A stretch of DNA of 64,000 bases from Osedax fenrisi. Lineage: Eukaryota; Annelida; Polychaeta; Sabellida; Siboglinidae. Below, one piece after another: positions 35,006 through 45,878 of the stretch; within the stretch, counting starts at the first letter, position 1; each line of letters opens with the position of its first letter. Below the pieces are notes generated by a model that was given only the letters and a program-made list of their open reading frames with translations, was not told the origin of the DNA and searched no databases. The position numbers were made by a program, and so were the translations under genes. Location of the stretch: positions 9,921,544 through 9,985,543 of the forward strand of contig OZ025245.1 in assembly GCA_964019155.1 (NCBI GenBank), given 5' to 3'.

Positions 35006-35249
35006 ATTAAGTAATTTATCGTGTAAGAAAAAAAATTTAAGATTTAAAAATTTTACCAGGTAACATTTTTAAATATTCTATTAATAATTAATTTAATTGA
35101 ATTGGGTTTTTACCAATAGTAGTTTCTAATAGTACACATACTATTAGTTGTTATTGTAAACTGTATATGGATAGTTATATTCAATATACTAATTAAATAT
35201 AACATTGCATAATAGGATTATTATAATTATTATTATAATCATGCTGAAT

Positions 35250-35484
35250 ACTGACATCGGCCCCCAATAAGGTACGTATCAAACAAAAGTTAAAATAAAC
35301 ATTTCGCGGCTGGCTTTATATTTCTCAGTAAAGTATTCACCGAGTAGTGACTTCGTGTTTTATATATACATACATATCATAATACCGTATGTTTATATAT
35401 TAATATGATATTATATAAAATCTACACGCATTGTTTACTTTAACTCTTGGTTAGTCATGTGACATATTGGGGGCCGATGTCAGT
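35250..35484. mobile_element. 235-bp MITE with 20-bp inverted ends
   Basis: The ends ACTGACATCGGCCCCCAATA (35250) and its reverse complement (to 35484) match almost perfectly. Interior AT-rich, non-coding. The target duplication is unclear, so the superfamily is open. Confidence 0.75.
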
Positions 35485-35744
35485 CTAAATCATAATCATT
35501 ATATATAGACTATAGTCAAAATCTTCGCGATTTAAAAAATAATCAACACACTAAAAAGCCCACATACTTCATTTTACGAATTAGTAATTATATAAATATA
35601 TAGTATTCATGTCATTATATAATTAATATAATATTATAAGAATACTCGTGTAATTTAACTAATTCGAATAAACATGTTACGGGCATATAAGTCTATAGAC
35701 TATATCAGTGATAGAGTCTATCATAGAGTCTATGATACGTTAAT

Positions 35745-35898
35745 ATCAAAGAAGGACGCCGATTATATTATTATATTTGTAGAGTTCAATTTTTATTTTG
35801 GGGTTGTTTGATTTATTTGTTTTTGTTTTATTTTTCTGTATTTTGTAGCTGCATTATAATGAACTCTGACATTATAATAACAATCGGCGGCCTGCTTT
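35745..35898. repeat. Imperfect inverted repeat
   Basis: Arms near 35747-35790 (GCCGATTATATT...GTAGAGTTCA) and 35861-35893 (TGAACTCTGACA...CAATCGGCGG) are reverse complements with small gaps around a T-rich spacer. It is probably a small foldback element. Confidence 0.5.
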
Positions 35899-36382
35899 AA
35901 GATAATTCCTATAATAGATTATATCATAGAGTATTACAAAAATCACGATATTTTTACCTAGTACCAGGTATATTATATAATATATATTATATTATAAATT
36001 ATAATTTATAGTATATAATAGAATATACAAAATTGTACATACTTTTTTTTTAAATTTGTATACAACCTTATATTTATTTACATTTTTAATATAATTACTA
36101 CTATATACTTCCACTATATATATATATTATAGGTAATAATGTTATGAATAATTGTTATTGTTAACTGGCATTAAGTTAAAGTTCATCGATTACTTATACT
36201 ATGCAATGCATAGTATGCATTCAAGTTCAAAGTAGCAATAAATACATCTAGAACTTTGATAAATAATTATTTATCTATAATTTATTAGTACCGCAATTTA
36301 AATAGCACTAATATGCGGCACCATAGTGCCACTATCACTGATTACTTTACTTACTGGGTATATATATATATATATATATATA

Positions 36383-36842
36383 TAACAAAGTGAAGTTTAT
36401 TCATATATAACTTTATTGACGAAGACCTCTATAATAACATAAAAAATAATAATAACACAGTAATAATAATGATGACAATGACAATATGTACCAACCAGGT
36501 GAGACGCAGAACCGAAAGTGTATCAATCTCACCGAGCCGCATTCCTTTTATAGGAAACAAATCACACGAAATAGACACACGATAACAAATATAAAATACA
36601 AAACGAATAACAATTTATACAAATAATAAAAATGTAATTACAAAATATAAATCTACACATAGCTATGCAATCAACAGAGCGTGAAGCCTAAAACAATTCA
36701 TGCATGCAGATATATCGATATTATGCATAGATTTATAGTTTACAGTGACTAAACTATAAATCTATGATATTATGTAATGACCGAATTGAATTTAATAAAT
36801 GTATATTACATTAATCAATATATCTGCAGACTTCACTTTATA

Positions 36843-36848
<6 letters not shown>
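36383..36848. mobile_element. Short-inverted-repeat element inserted in (TA)n
   Basis: Both ends carry AAGTGAAGT in inverted orientation (36388 and about 36830), and both flanks are TA runs. The inside has a G+C-richer part (36490-36555) and words resembling a LINE 3' end on the minus strand (CAATAAAG near 36416). It could be a TA-targeting MITE or a LINE tail fragment. Confidence 0.4.
36726..36766. repeat. Perfect 17-bp hairpin
   Basis: Arms CATAGATTTATAGTTTA (36726-36742) and its exact reverse complement (36750-36766) enclose the 7-base loop CAGTGAC. It is inside the element at 36383-36848. Confidence 0.9.
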
Positions 36849-36914
<66 letters not shown>

Positions 36915-36993
36915 TTACATATACAATATAATATAAATGTAATATAATTTATATATATATATATATAACTTATATTCTATTTATATTACATTT

Positions 36994-37041
<48 letters not shown>

Positions 37042-37099
37042 CTTTATTTATATTATATTTACTACATAAAACGTATACGTTACTATAGTACGGTGTAAC

Positions 37100-37159
<60 letters not shown>

Positions 37160-37215
37160 AATGTGTGTGTGGTTACTGATGCACTATGGTAACGTATACA
37201 TTTTGTAACCTCTCT
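36845..37215. repeat. Long (TA)n tracts with a foldback unit
   Basis: TA runs occupy 36848-36910, 37000-37040 and 37110-37156. The last run is flanked by inverted arms at 37068-37110 (ACGTATACGTTACTATAG ... CCACACACACAT) and 37157-37204, about 43 bp with a handful of differences, so the TA run forms the loop of a large hairpin. Confidence 0.75.
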
Positions 37216-37445
37216 ATTCAAACTACTAAATATGGTTACAGCCGTACTATAGTATCGTATACGTTTTGTAACCTATCTATTGAAACCACAGAACCAGTGA
37301 GAATTCTTTCTAGCTCTATGATTCAAACTAATAAATATGGTTACAGCCGTACTACGGTTTGTAACCATATGGTTACAGCTGTAATACGAACTGTAACCAT
37401 ATGGTTACAGCCGTAATACGAACTGTAACCATTAATGGTTGCATG
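37216..37445. repeat. Array of GGTTACAG / TGTAACC words
   Basis: TATGGTTACAGCCGTA and its relatives occur at about 37231, 37337, 37370 and 37400, interleaved with the inverse word CTGTAACCATA, so several overlapping short palindromes are formed. The array follows the foldback unit and shares its GTAACC words. Confidence 0.55.
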
Positions 37446-37455
37446 AAATACACTT

Positions 37456-37674
37456 TTGGTTGCTTGGGTACCAACATACCGATATGCATCAGAGAATCAC
37501 TCAAGACCTCTTGCCCTACCCTCTACTCCACCGATACTCGGTTCAGATGTAGATACTCCCCTCCGTAGTGTGTCATTACATTCTCATCCCAGGGATATCG
37601 CACTCATAACTAGTCCGTTGACACCCGCTCCGGATCTAGATAATCAAACCTCGTCAACCGTAGCGCTGCGTTGA
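37456..37674 (+). CDS. Unrecognised G+C-richer frame
   Basis: 72 codons, markedly richer in G+C than its surroundings, rich in Ser, Thr, Pro and Leu (for example SRPLALPSTPPILGSDVDTP). No domain, signal peptide or membrane segment is visible. A polar Pro/Ser/Thr-rich stretch of this kind is common near the ends of retroelement or viral polyproteins and in disordered host exons. It lies about 115 bp before the 5' LTR of the Gypsy element and is not part of it. It may be an exon fragment carried by another element. Confidence 0.3.
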   Translation: MVAWVPTYRYASENHSRPLALPSTPPILGSDVDTPLRSVSLHSHPRDIALITSPLTPAPDLDNQTSSTVALR

Positions 37675-37749
37675 TCTAACAATAATGTACGATCCCCACT
37701 TGTATTATTGACTTGTAGATATAAATGTATAAAGGGGGTGTTATATGCC

Positions 37750-37751
<2 letters not shown>

Positions 37752-37789
<38 letters not shown>
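37752..37789. repeat. (TA)n target of the Gypsy insertion
   Basis: A TA run directly before the LTR; a second TA run follows the other LTR at 43653, so the element inserted into a microsatellite. Confidence 0.85.
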
Positions 37790-37793
<4 letters not shown>

Positions 37794-37999
37794 ATATAGC
37801 TTAGACACGCCCAATACTATAAGCATACACGCCCACTATATTATACTTAACAAGGCACTCTTTGCTTAGATATCAGACTTAACACATTATAACTATACAT
37901 ATAACTATTACTAAACTAACTGACTACTTGCGGAACGGAGTCGACTACCAGAAGATCTACAGACACATAAGGTACTATATACATACTGTTAATATTACA
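37790..37999 (+). repeat. Gypsy 5' LTR
   Basis: Begins TGTAATATAGC and ends TAATATTACA, so it has the TG...CA ends of LTRs. It aligns along its full 210 bp with 43443-43652 with about five substitutions. Confidence 0.93.
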
Positions 38000-38014
38000 T
38001 GGTGACAGCGGCGT
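38000..38014 (+). promoter_or_regulatory. Primer binding site
   Basis: TGGTGACAGCGGC starts immediately after the LTR. It has the TGG start complementary to a tRNA 3' CCA end. The same site, in reverse orientation, adjoins the 5' LTR of the second Gypsy element. Confidence 0.85.
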
Positions 38015-38188
38015 TACTATAATAGAAAGGACGCATACAAATATATACATAGATATATAAGATATTACATAGTATAAATATATACCGTTCTTAGAAATTA
38101 CCGTATATACCGGGCTTAGTAAAGTTTATATAATACATATATAAATATAGGTAATATATAGATATATAGAGATAAATATATCTTCATC

Positions 38189-38246
<58 letters not shown>

Positions 38247-38625
38247 TTAGATGCATAGACGCATTAATCATAAGTCATACGCAAATTTAAATTAATTAAG
38301 GAATGTTAATTAGAAAATTAATATTACATAATACATGGTAAATAATTTCTTTTTTAATTAAAAGTTAAATTTTAAATAATTTATTTGAAATTGTATTGAC
38401 AAAAAAAAAATCATTACATTTTACAGATTTATATTTACTTTCGTATATTATATAATCGTATTTGTATAGAATAAATTTATATCGAATATTATTATTGTTA
38501 ATTTATTTATAATAAATTGTTAATAATTTAATAGGAATATTCGTGTATTATAGAATTTATCTGTGTATATTGTTCATAAATATTGTATTAATATTACATA
38601 GTATTAAATAAGTGATATCAAGGAT
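38015..38625 (+). other. Gypsy leader
   Basis: Untranslated AT-rich leader between primer site and gag, expanded by a (TA)n run at 38190-38244. Confidence 0.6.
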
Positions 38626-38691
38626 ATGCCACTATTCAGAATACCAGAAATATTAGTAGTCGATAGTATTAGAGGAGCAGAAATATGGAAA
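38626..38691 (+). pseudogene. Gypsy gag, first 22 codons before the LINE insertion
   Basis: ATG at 38626 starts MPLFRIPEILVVDSIRGAEI and then W-K, which aligns with the gag start of the second element (MLDRIPNALDV...WKRWK). The frame is cut by the LINE 3' tail at about 38692 and resumes at about 40868. Confidence 0.75.
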
Positions 38692-40866
38692 GTTACATTA
38701 CATTTACATTTTTCGGTTTTCGGTTTTCGGACTGCAAACTGTGCTTATAAAGCAATCGGCCGTCCATATATATATTAAGTTAATGTTTCATATTAAATAG
38801 GTAGGTATTCAGTAGTTTCTTGAAGTTGGGAGTTGATGGTGTAGTACGGATGGATGTGGGGAGAGTGTTCCACGAGTATGGGACGGATATTGCCCATGCT
38901 CGAGTGTTGGTTGAATGTAATTTGTGTTTAGGAGGAAGTTGAAGTAGAAACGTATTGGTGGAGCGTGTAGTGGTACTAGTTGGTAATTTAAGTTTGAGTA
39001 GGGATGCTAGGTAGTCAGGAGAGTCATGGTGGAATGCTTTATGAGCCAGTAGTAGAGTTTTATATAGGATTCTATGGCGTACAGGTAGCCAGTGGAGTTT
39101 AACTAAGAATGGAGATATATGAGTGTGGGAGTATTTTGGTATGTTGAATATACACCTAGCTATAGAATTTTGAAGAATTTGTAGTTTAGTAATATACGAT
39201 GAAGGGGTATTATAAAGGATAAAATTGCAGTAGTCGAATAGAGGTAGGATGTAAGCAGAAGCTATAATAGTAGCAGTGGATATTGATATTGAATGACGAA
39301 TAAGGCGTAGTGAATGTAGTTGATAGTTTAATAGTTTTGTTATGTGGGACAGTTGTCTGTAAAAATTAAAAGTATTGTCAAATATAACACCAAGATTTTT
39401 GACATGGGTTGAGTACATGATGAGCTGTCCATTAATGTTAATTGGAGGGGGAGTTGGTAACGTTTTACTTCGGAGTGGAAGGTGAAGGAATATAGCCTCG
39501 GTTTTAATTGGGTTAAAGACGAGGGAGTTTATTGTGAGCCAGTTATGAATGGTGGTAATAGTAGAGGAGAGGATGTCGGGTGCAAAATTAACGTTTTCTG
39601 TACATTTTACATAAAGTTGTATGTCGTCTGCATATGTATGGAAGCTAACTGGAGAATGCGAGATAAGGTGGAGAAGGGGAATTATGTAAATGTTAAAGAG
39701 TATTGGTCCAAGGACTGACCCTTGGGGAATACCGTGTGTTACAAGACGGGAAGATGAACGGGTTGAGTGAACTAAAACTGAGGAAGTTCGGTTGGTTATG
39801 AATGAGGATAGCCATTTGTGTGCAGTACCAGTGATACCTATAGATGTAAGACGGTGTATGAGAATCGTGTGGTCAATAGTGTCAAACGCAGAGGAGAGAT
39901 CAAGTAGTGCGAGTATTGTGCCATTTTTGTTATCAATGTTAGTGAGAATATCACTGGATATCTTCGCTAGTGCGGTTTCTGTTGATTTGGAAGGAAGATA
40001 TGCACTTTGGAAGATATGAGGGATTTTGTGTGATATTAAATAAGACGTTAGTTGTTTCGCGACGATTCGTTCCAAAGTTTTGGAAAATATCGACAGGTTT
40101 GAGATTGGACGATAATTGTTGAGGCTCTGAGGGTCAAGGTTTGGTTTCTTAAGGAGGGGTGTAATGAGTGCATGTTTATAGGATGTTGGAAACGTACCGG
40201 ATTCGAGGGATTCACAGAATATATTATTGAGAGGGATAGTGAGGGATTCAGTGATTTCGTGTAAAAGGGAAAGAGGAATAGGGTCAAGAGGAGATGAACT
40301 TTTAGTTGCTTTAAGAAGTGTGCCTATGTCTGACATGGAAGGGACTGAAAATACATTAAGTGAGTGAGTTGGCATGGTGGGGGTTATTAAAGTGGTATAT
40401 CGTGGGAGATTGCTGAGAGTACGTGTAAGCTTATGATGGAAATAGTCATCAAAAGTTGATGATAAGGTGTCTGGTGGAAAGTCGGGTAAAGTTTTCTTTT
40501 TATTACGCCCAAGGAGTTTCGAACAAATGGTGAACGTTTTCTTTTGATCTGATGAGCATGATTCCAGAGAGGCAGTAATATGAAGCGATTTTGCAATTAA
40601 GAGATCACGTCTATGTTTGGACTTGAACAGTTGATAAAGCGCAAGAATAGATTCAGATTTTGATTTAATCAATTTCTTTTCAAGTGTACGCAATTTACGC
40701 TTTTGTTTTAGGAGTGCGAGGGTATACCAGGAAGTGTCAAGTCTAAGGAAGGATTTTTTAATAATTATTGGAGCGTGGGAATCGAGGGTACTTGAAAGAG
40801 TGGTAAATAATTCATCAGGTGAGTTATGTGGGAGGGTTAGGAAGTCTCTGATGAAATCGTGAGTGT
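38692..40866 (-). mobile_element. 5'-truncated L2-like LINE nested in Gypsy gag
   Basis: Minus-strand insertion, 3' end at about 38692. The tail has iterated CGAAAAC words followed by TGTAA repeats. The 5' end (about 40866) falls in the linker between endonuclease and RT. The open frame is intact over the whole retained length, so this LINE is younger than the Gypsy copy it interrupts. Confidence 0.9.
38780..40866 (-). CDS. LINE ORF2 protein, linker, reverse transcriptase and C-terminal domain
   Basis: An uninterrupted frame (formally opened by an ATG at 40939 in flanking gag DNA) of about 695 genuine LINE codons. Linker: DTSWYTLALLKQKRKLRTLE near residues 68-88. RT: NYRPISNLSIFSKTLERIVA (about 275), LLDLSSAFDTIDHTILIHRL (about 345), HGIPQGSVLGPILFNIYIIP (about 405) and catalytic YADDIQLY (about 438). 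Then LGVIFDNTFNFYRQLS, ILPLFDYCN, LHWLPVRHRILYKTLLLAHK and the terminal SWNTLP...FKKLLNTYLF. The endonuclease is absent through 5' truncation, so it could not mobilise itself, but the RT part looks undamaged. L2/CR1 clade by motif order. Confidence 0.9.
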
Positions 40867-41498
40867 TGATGATTGGATACAAAATTACAATATATACGAA
40901 AGTGCGAGCGAGATAGAAGTGAAGAGTCCAAAAATCCAAATAGCTACTTTCTTAAATATAATTGGCCAAGAAGGCATTGATATTTATAATTCATTTGATG
41001 ATAATGAAATAGAAGAGCTAATAGACGGAAAAACAAAAAAAATAAAAGGCAAAGAAAACCTTAACTGGATTAAAAATAAATTCCAGGAATATTTTATTCC
41101 AAAGCGTAATATAACGTATGAAAGGTATACATTCATTATAAGAGAACAACAAAATGAGAATATTGAAACATATTACGCCGAGTTAAAGAAACTAGCTAAA
41201 TCATGCGAATTCGGTGAATTAGCAAATTCATTAATAAAAGACCGAATGATCATAGGTATGAAGGATGATGCTCTAATGCAAAGATTCTTACAAGAGAGCA
41301 CCGATCGAGAACTTTCAGCAGAAAAAGTTGTGGAAGCAATAAAAATAAAATAGATCAGTAAAACGCAGATGCAACATATTAAGCATAGGTCAACTGAAGA
41401 TGTTAACTTTGTTCATACGAAGAATATTGAAAAGCAACATAAATATTCTAATAATTACAAAATCGATGATAAAGTTAAAAATAGCTATGGAAATAAGT
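40867..41498 (+). pseudogene. Gypsy gag, capsid part
   Basis: The frame from about 40859 aligns with the second element's gag: DDWIQNYNIYESAS, KSPKIQIATFLNIIGQEGID, IYNSFDD, FQEYFIPKRNITYERYTFI, CEFGELANSLIKDRMIIGMK and RFLQESTDRELSAEKVVEA. A TAG at 41351-41353 and a TAA near 41498 interrupt the same frame before the zinc knuckle. The gag capsid packages the element RNA. Confidence 0.85.
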
Positions 41499-42412
41499 AA
41501 TGTTCAAGATGTGATTTGAAACATGAACCAAGACAATGCAGGGCTTACAATACAAAATGTAATCTATGCAATAAGACAGGACACTGGGCAAAATGCTGCA
41601 GAAATAAGAAATGCAACGTCAATGAATTAACATCAACAAAGATAGAAAAAACGGAATTTTTGGGAGAGGTAATCACAAGCATAAAGGATAATGATTGGAT
41701 AAAAAACTTTCAAATTCAAATTGGGAATTATAACGAGATAGTTAAATTTAAAATAGACACAGGAGCGAATGTCTCAGTTATTCCTTATTCAGAGTCTCTA
41801 CCAAAGTTAGAAAAATGCAATACGGTACTTAAAGGCGCAAATATGATGAATATAAAAGTCAAAGGATGTGTCGAATGCAATATAACATATAAAGATAGAA
41901 CAATACACGAAACATTATATGTTCTAGAAAATCAAATATGCGGTTTATTATCATGTAGAGCTTCAGTAGCATTAGGGGTAGTAAGATTGATTGGTGAAAT
42001 AACCGAAATACATATTTCAGGAAAAGATAATATATCCGAAGATGCATTATCAAGATATCCTAATAAAGACGTAGAAAATACGATACTTCAAATTGAAGTG
42101 GAAGAAATTGTAAGCCACTCATTTCTACCAGGAGAATCAGCAAAAATAAATAGGATAAGAAACATGCAAGAAAAAGATAATGAGATCATGAGAATCAAAG
42201 AATATATTAATCAAGGATGGACAAATACAAACAGCTGGAAGAAATATACCGAAAAGTACTATAATAATCAACAATATTTATCAATAAATAAAGGATGTTT
42301 AACGTATCAAACTCGTGCAGTTATACCGGAAATAAATGGAAACGAGATTATTGAAGATATTCATACTGGTCATCTGGGCATTACCAAATGTCTTGAAAGG
42401 GCTAAAAAATAG
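41499..42412 (+). pseudogene. Gypsy nucleocapsid, protease and RNase H-to-integrase join
   Basis: Same frame as the capsid part. A zinc knuckle CNLCNKTGHWAKCC (CX2CX4HX4C) is followed by the aspartic protease motif FKIDTGANVSVIPY. At about 42005 the protease end (RLIGEI) is joined directly to the last part of RNase H (GKDNISEDALSRYP). Roughly 400 residues containing the whole RT are therefore missing, without loss of frame. The integrase N-terminal HHCC domain begins (IHTGHLGITKCLERA), but the frame closes at 42412. Confidence 0.85.
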
Positions 42413-42935
42413 CGTTCACTGGTTTGGGATATCGAGAGACATTGAGAGAAAAGTAAGAGATTGTAATCAATGCAGAGTAAGTAATAAGACATACCGAGAG
42501 CCAATACAATTAGTTCCAGTTCCAAGCAAACCTTGGGAAACAGTAGGAACAGACCTATATCAGTTTAAGCAGTCTAAATACGTAGTTGTTGTCGATTATT
42601 ATTCAAGGTATATCGAAACAATGTTGATCCGTGATGAGAGATCAATAACTGTTATTAATTCTATCAAATCTATATTCGCAAGACACAGAATACCGGAAAA
42701 CGTCATTTCGGACAACGGAAGACAATATACTTCGGACGAGTTTAAAGAATTGTCTAGAAAATATCAATTTAAACATATTACGTCTTCCCCTAAATACCCT
42801 AGAGGAAATTCAGTAGACGAAAGATCCATTCAAACATTGAAGAACATAATGGAAAAATCTAACGATCCATATTTAGGATTGTTAAGTCATCGAACAACAC
42901 CATATCATTTGGAATCTCACCTGGAGAATTGTTAA
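42390..42935 (+). pseudogene. Gypsy integrase, catalytic core, frameshifted
   Basis: Another frame continues the HHCC domain (DIERKVRDCNQC) and the DDE core: GTDLYQFKQSKYVVVVDYYS holds the first Asp, VISDNGRQYTS the second and GNSVDERSIQTLKNIM the Glu. The A expected before the catalytic Glu in the sister element is D here. The frame is lost again at about 42930. Confidence 0.85.
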
Positions 42936-43279
42936 TGAATCGAAAATTAAGTACAACATTACCAGATTTCCAAGAAGATCAAATGCTTACAAAAGAAAAA
43001 CACGAATTCTACAGAAAACAGATGGAGAAAAGAAAAATAGATGAGAAAAGATATCATAATAAGTTCATAGACGAAGGAGATAATGTATACATAAAGGATT
43101 TAGATAGGATGGGAACCTTATTAAAGAAATCTAATGACAACGATAGGACATATCTAGTTGAAACGGATCGCTCAATCGTTAGAAGAAATATAATTGAATT
43201 AATACCTGTTGAGAAAGAGGTAGTGATAACGAGATCTGGTAGGGAAGTTAGACCACCCGACAGACTTATAGAATGTTAA
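42929..43279 (+). pseudogene. Gypsy integrase, C-terminal part
   Basis: 116 codons: LLMNRKLSTTLPDF start, the FIDEGDNVYIKDLDRMGTLL stretch, and the final RSGREVRPPDRLIEC, close to the end of the sister element. It follows a frameshift at about 42920. Confidence 0.85.
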
Positions 43280-43431
43280 AGAAAATGTTCTATTATGGAT
43301 TAATGTTATTTACTTCGTATTATTATTATTGTTATTAATATTAAGATAAATATAAATCTGTAGAAGAACTATTTAAATACAATAAGTTATTAGATTAGAT
43401 TATCAATACTAATTAGAATTAATTTATAATC

Positions 43432-43442
43432 TAGTAATGGGG
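43432..43442 (+). promoter_or_regulatory. Polypurine tract
   Basis: AGTAATGGGG directly precedes the 3' LTR. The sister element has AGTAGAGGGA at the same place. It primes plus-strand synthesis. Confidence 0.7.
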
Positions 43443-43649
43443 TGTAATATAGCTTAGACACGCCCAATACTATAAGCAGACACGCCCACTATATTATACT
43501 TAACAAGGCACTCTTTGCTTAGCTATCAGACTTAACACATTATAACTATACATATAACTATTACTAAACTAACTGACTATTTGCGGAACGGAGTCGACTC
43601 CCAGAAGATCTACAGATACATAAGGTACTATATACATACTGTTAATATT

Positions 43650-43652
<3 letters not shown>
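43443..43652 (+). repeat. Gypsy 3' LTR
   Basis: 210 bp, TGTAATATAGC...TAATATTACA, about 97-98% identical to the 5' LTR. Confidence 0.93.
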
Positions 43653-43680
<28 letters not shown>

Positions 43681-43702
43681 CTATTTATTATTATAATCTA
43701 TA

Positions 43703-43742
<40 letters not shown>
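43653..43742. repeat. (TA)n tracts
   Basis: Two TA runs separated by a short ACTATTTATTATTATAATC spacer directly after the LTR. Confidence 0.85.
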
Positions 43743-43745
<3 letters not shown>

Positions 43746-43950
43746 ATGTGCCTTCTACTGTAGAAGTTCTACATATATGTATTCCTACCAAAGATACATA
43801 TATAATGTTAGCGCTCAAAATATAGATACCAAGCTATTATTTAATAGGAATTTATATTCGCCAAACTTATTATTGTAGCCTATAGACTGTGACACAGTCT
43901 AGACAGACTCCGAGACAGACTTATCTGTACATCTTATACACATACCTAAT

Positions 43951-43997
<47 letters not shown>

Positions 43998-44438
43998 GTC
44001 ACATATTACGACATGGCTGTTGTTCACAATAAATCTCAGCATTATTATCCTCTCCTTCTATCAAATATAATATTGTGTATAAACTCATGGATTTATTATA
44101 CTTAATAACTAGGAGCCGGTTACTCTGGAAATAAAATATTTCCTATCACTATCCAGAGACAATCTCTGGATAATTCTCAATAAATCGGGTTGTTCTGGAC
44201 AAAAAATAAATATCCTATCCCAGCAAAAAAAATAGCCTAGGATAGATAGAGGATGGGTTGTTCTGGGAATTGTTAGTTAATTTTATTTGCGTAGGACATT
44301 CGAATAGCTCTAAAAATATATTTGTATAAAACTTGGAATATTTTATGGTACTTAGGATAATAAATAGGTGTCCTTATTACATTTATAATACATAGGATCA
44401 AATATTAAAATATGAAATATAGGTCCTATATAATCCTA

Positions 44439-44439
<1 letters not shown>
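43743..44439. other. Gene-free region with small hairpins
   Basis: Short stems: AGACTGTG/ACAGTCT near 43885 and ATCCAGAGA/TCTCTGGAT near 44152-44172. (TA)n is at 43956-43995. A stretch at 44100-44280 repeats TTCTGG and TATCCTA words. No gene is seen. Confidence 0.5.
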
Positions 44440-44485
<46 letters not shown>

Positions 44486-44830
44486 TATAATATACGGAAT
44501 GAGAAGACAAAACGTGCATATTAATACGGAATAATCTGACACGAAGATTAGGTCGACAATTTTGTGTCAACCACCTACTTTAATTTATGAATTACTATAT
44601 CTAGAGAAATAATTGGTATCTAATTAAATAATATTTTAATAATCGTTATATTATAATGAATATATTTAATTATCATTTGGTTTTATAGAGAATAGACCCT
44701 AAATAATTACATTTTTAGATTTCTGCGTGTATATACTTGGTTACACAAAAAAATGGAATCTGTTGACACACTGTTTTTACCGAAATACAGCAACTTAATG
44801 CGTATATGTCAAATGGCAATTTATGAATTA
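44440..44830. repeat. Dispersed repeat linked to a (TA)n tract, copy 2
   Basis: A TA run (44440-44483) followed by GTCGACAATTTTGTGTCAAC and TTGACACACTGTTTTTACCG, diverged relatives of 34200-34460. Confidence 0.4.
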
Positions 44831-44957
44831 ATATATTAAATTTACTTTAGAATAAATATATTGAATACAAATATAAAAGATGTTATTAATTAAAAATATA
44901 AATTTTGAATTAAATATTATTATTATTTTGTAAAAATATACATCATTATGACATTAT

Positions 44958-45144
44958 GATATGTCGTTATGACATTATGATATGCTGGAACGTAATAGTA
45001 CATTATGCTGGAACGTGATAGTATGATATGCTGGAACGTGATAGTATGATATGCTGGAATGTGATAGTATGATATGCTGGAATGTGATAGTATATTATGC
45101 TAGAACGTGATAGTATGATATGCTGGAACGTCATAGTATGATAT
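44958..45144. repeat. 23-bp minisatellite, left part
   Basis: About eight copies of GCTGGAACGTGATAGTATGA plus TAT (23 bp). The array is continued at 51359 on the other side of the 6.2-kb element. Confidence 0.9.
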
Positions 45145-45229
45145 CCCAGCTAACAGTAAGAGCAGCATAAGAGCAGCATAATAGAATAACATAATAGCCG
45201 CAAATGTTTACATTGTGCTGTTATGCTGA

Positions 45230-45760
45230 TCTTATAAAGTTTGATTTTGTTGCTATTATGCTGCTTTTATGCTGCTTTTATGCTGCTATTATAACGTATA
45301 ATATGCTGCTTTTATGCTGCTATTATGCTGCTTTTATGCTGCTTTTATGCTGCTTTTATGCTGCTTATATGCTGATATTATGCTGCTGTTATGCTGCTTT
45401 TATGCTGCTATCATGCTGCTATTATGCTGCTTTTATGCTGCTATTATGCTGCTTTTTTGCTGCTTTTATTCTGCTTTTATGCTGATATTATGCTGCTGTT
45501 ATGCTGCTATTAGAAAGTCTATTATGCTACTATTAGAAATTATATTATGATGCTATTATGTTACCATTATAAAGTCTATTATGCTTCTACTATGGTGTTA
45601 TTATAAAGTCTATTATACTGCTATTATATATGCTATGATATTATGCTGCCATTAATTTGTAATTCTATAATGCTGCCCTTAAAACTATAGTATGCTTCCA
45701 TTTAAAGTATATTATGCTGCTATTGATATTGCTATTATGTTAACATTAACATTATATTAC
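45230..45760. repeat. Array of the 11-bp motif GCTGCTTTTAT, left
   Basis: About 20 good tandem copies (45250-45520) of GCTGCTTTTAT or GCTGCTATTAT, then degenerate copies with AGTCTATTATGCT words to about 45760. Open frames of 93 and 78 codons reading Leu-Leu-Cys-Cys-Tyr-Ala repeats are only translations of this array. Confidence 0.9.
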
Positions 45761-45846
45761 GAAATCATTATTTATCTAATATTCTTACAATATAAAATAT
45801 ATATTAATAAATAAGTAGTATTTATTTAAAAATTTATTAAAATAAA

Positions 45847-45878
<32 letters not shown>

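Larger units (their letters stand above)
37790..43652 (+). mobile_element. Ty3/Gypsy LTR retrotransposon, old and defective, with nested LINE
   Basis: Two 210-bp LTRs (37790-37999, 43443-43652) flank a primer binding site, broken gag, protease, an RNase H remnant and integrase. A 2.2-kb LINE (about 38692-40866) interrupts gag near codon 22. The LTRs differ at about five positions. The reverse transcriptase and most of RNase H are deleted, several stops and frameshifts are present, and the element cannot transpose itself. Its coding parts are close relatives of the younger element at 59279-64000. Confidence 0.92.

Noticed and set aside
39482..40019. Plus-strand frames inside the nested LINE
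   Set aside because: They lie antisense to an intact RT frame with all motifs.
45204..45550. Frames encoding Leu-Cys-Cys-Tyr-Ala repeats, like a membrane protein
   Set aside because: They are translations of the 11-bp DNA repeat; all frames across a motif of 11 bp without stops stay open.
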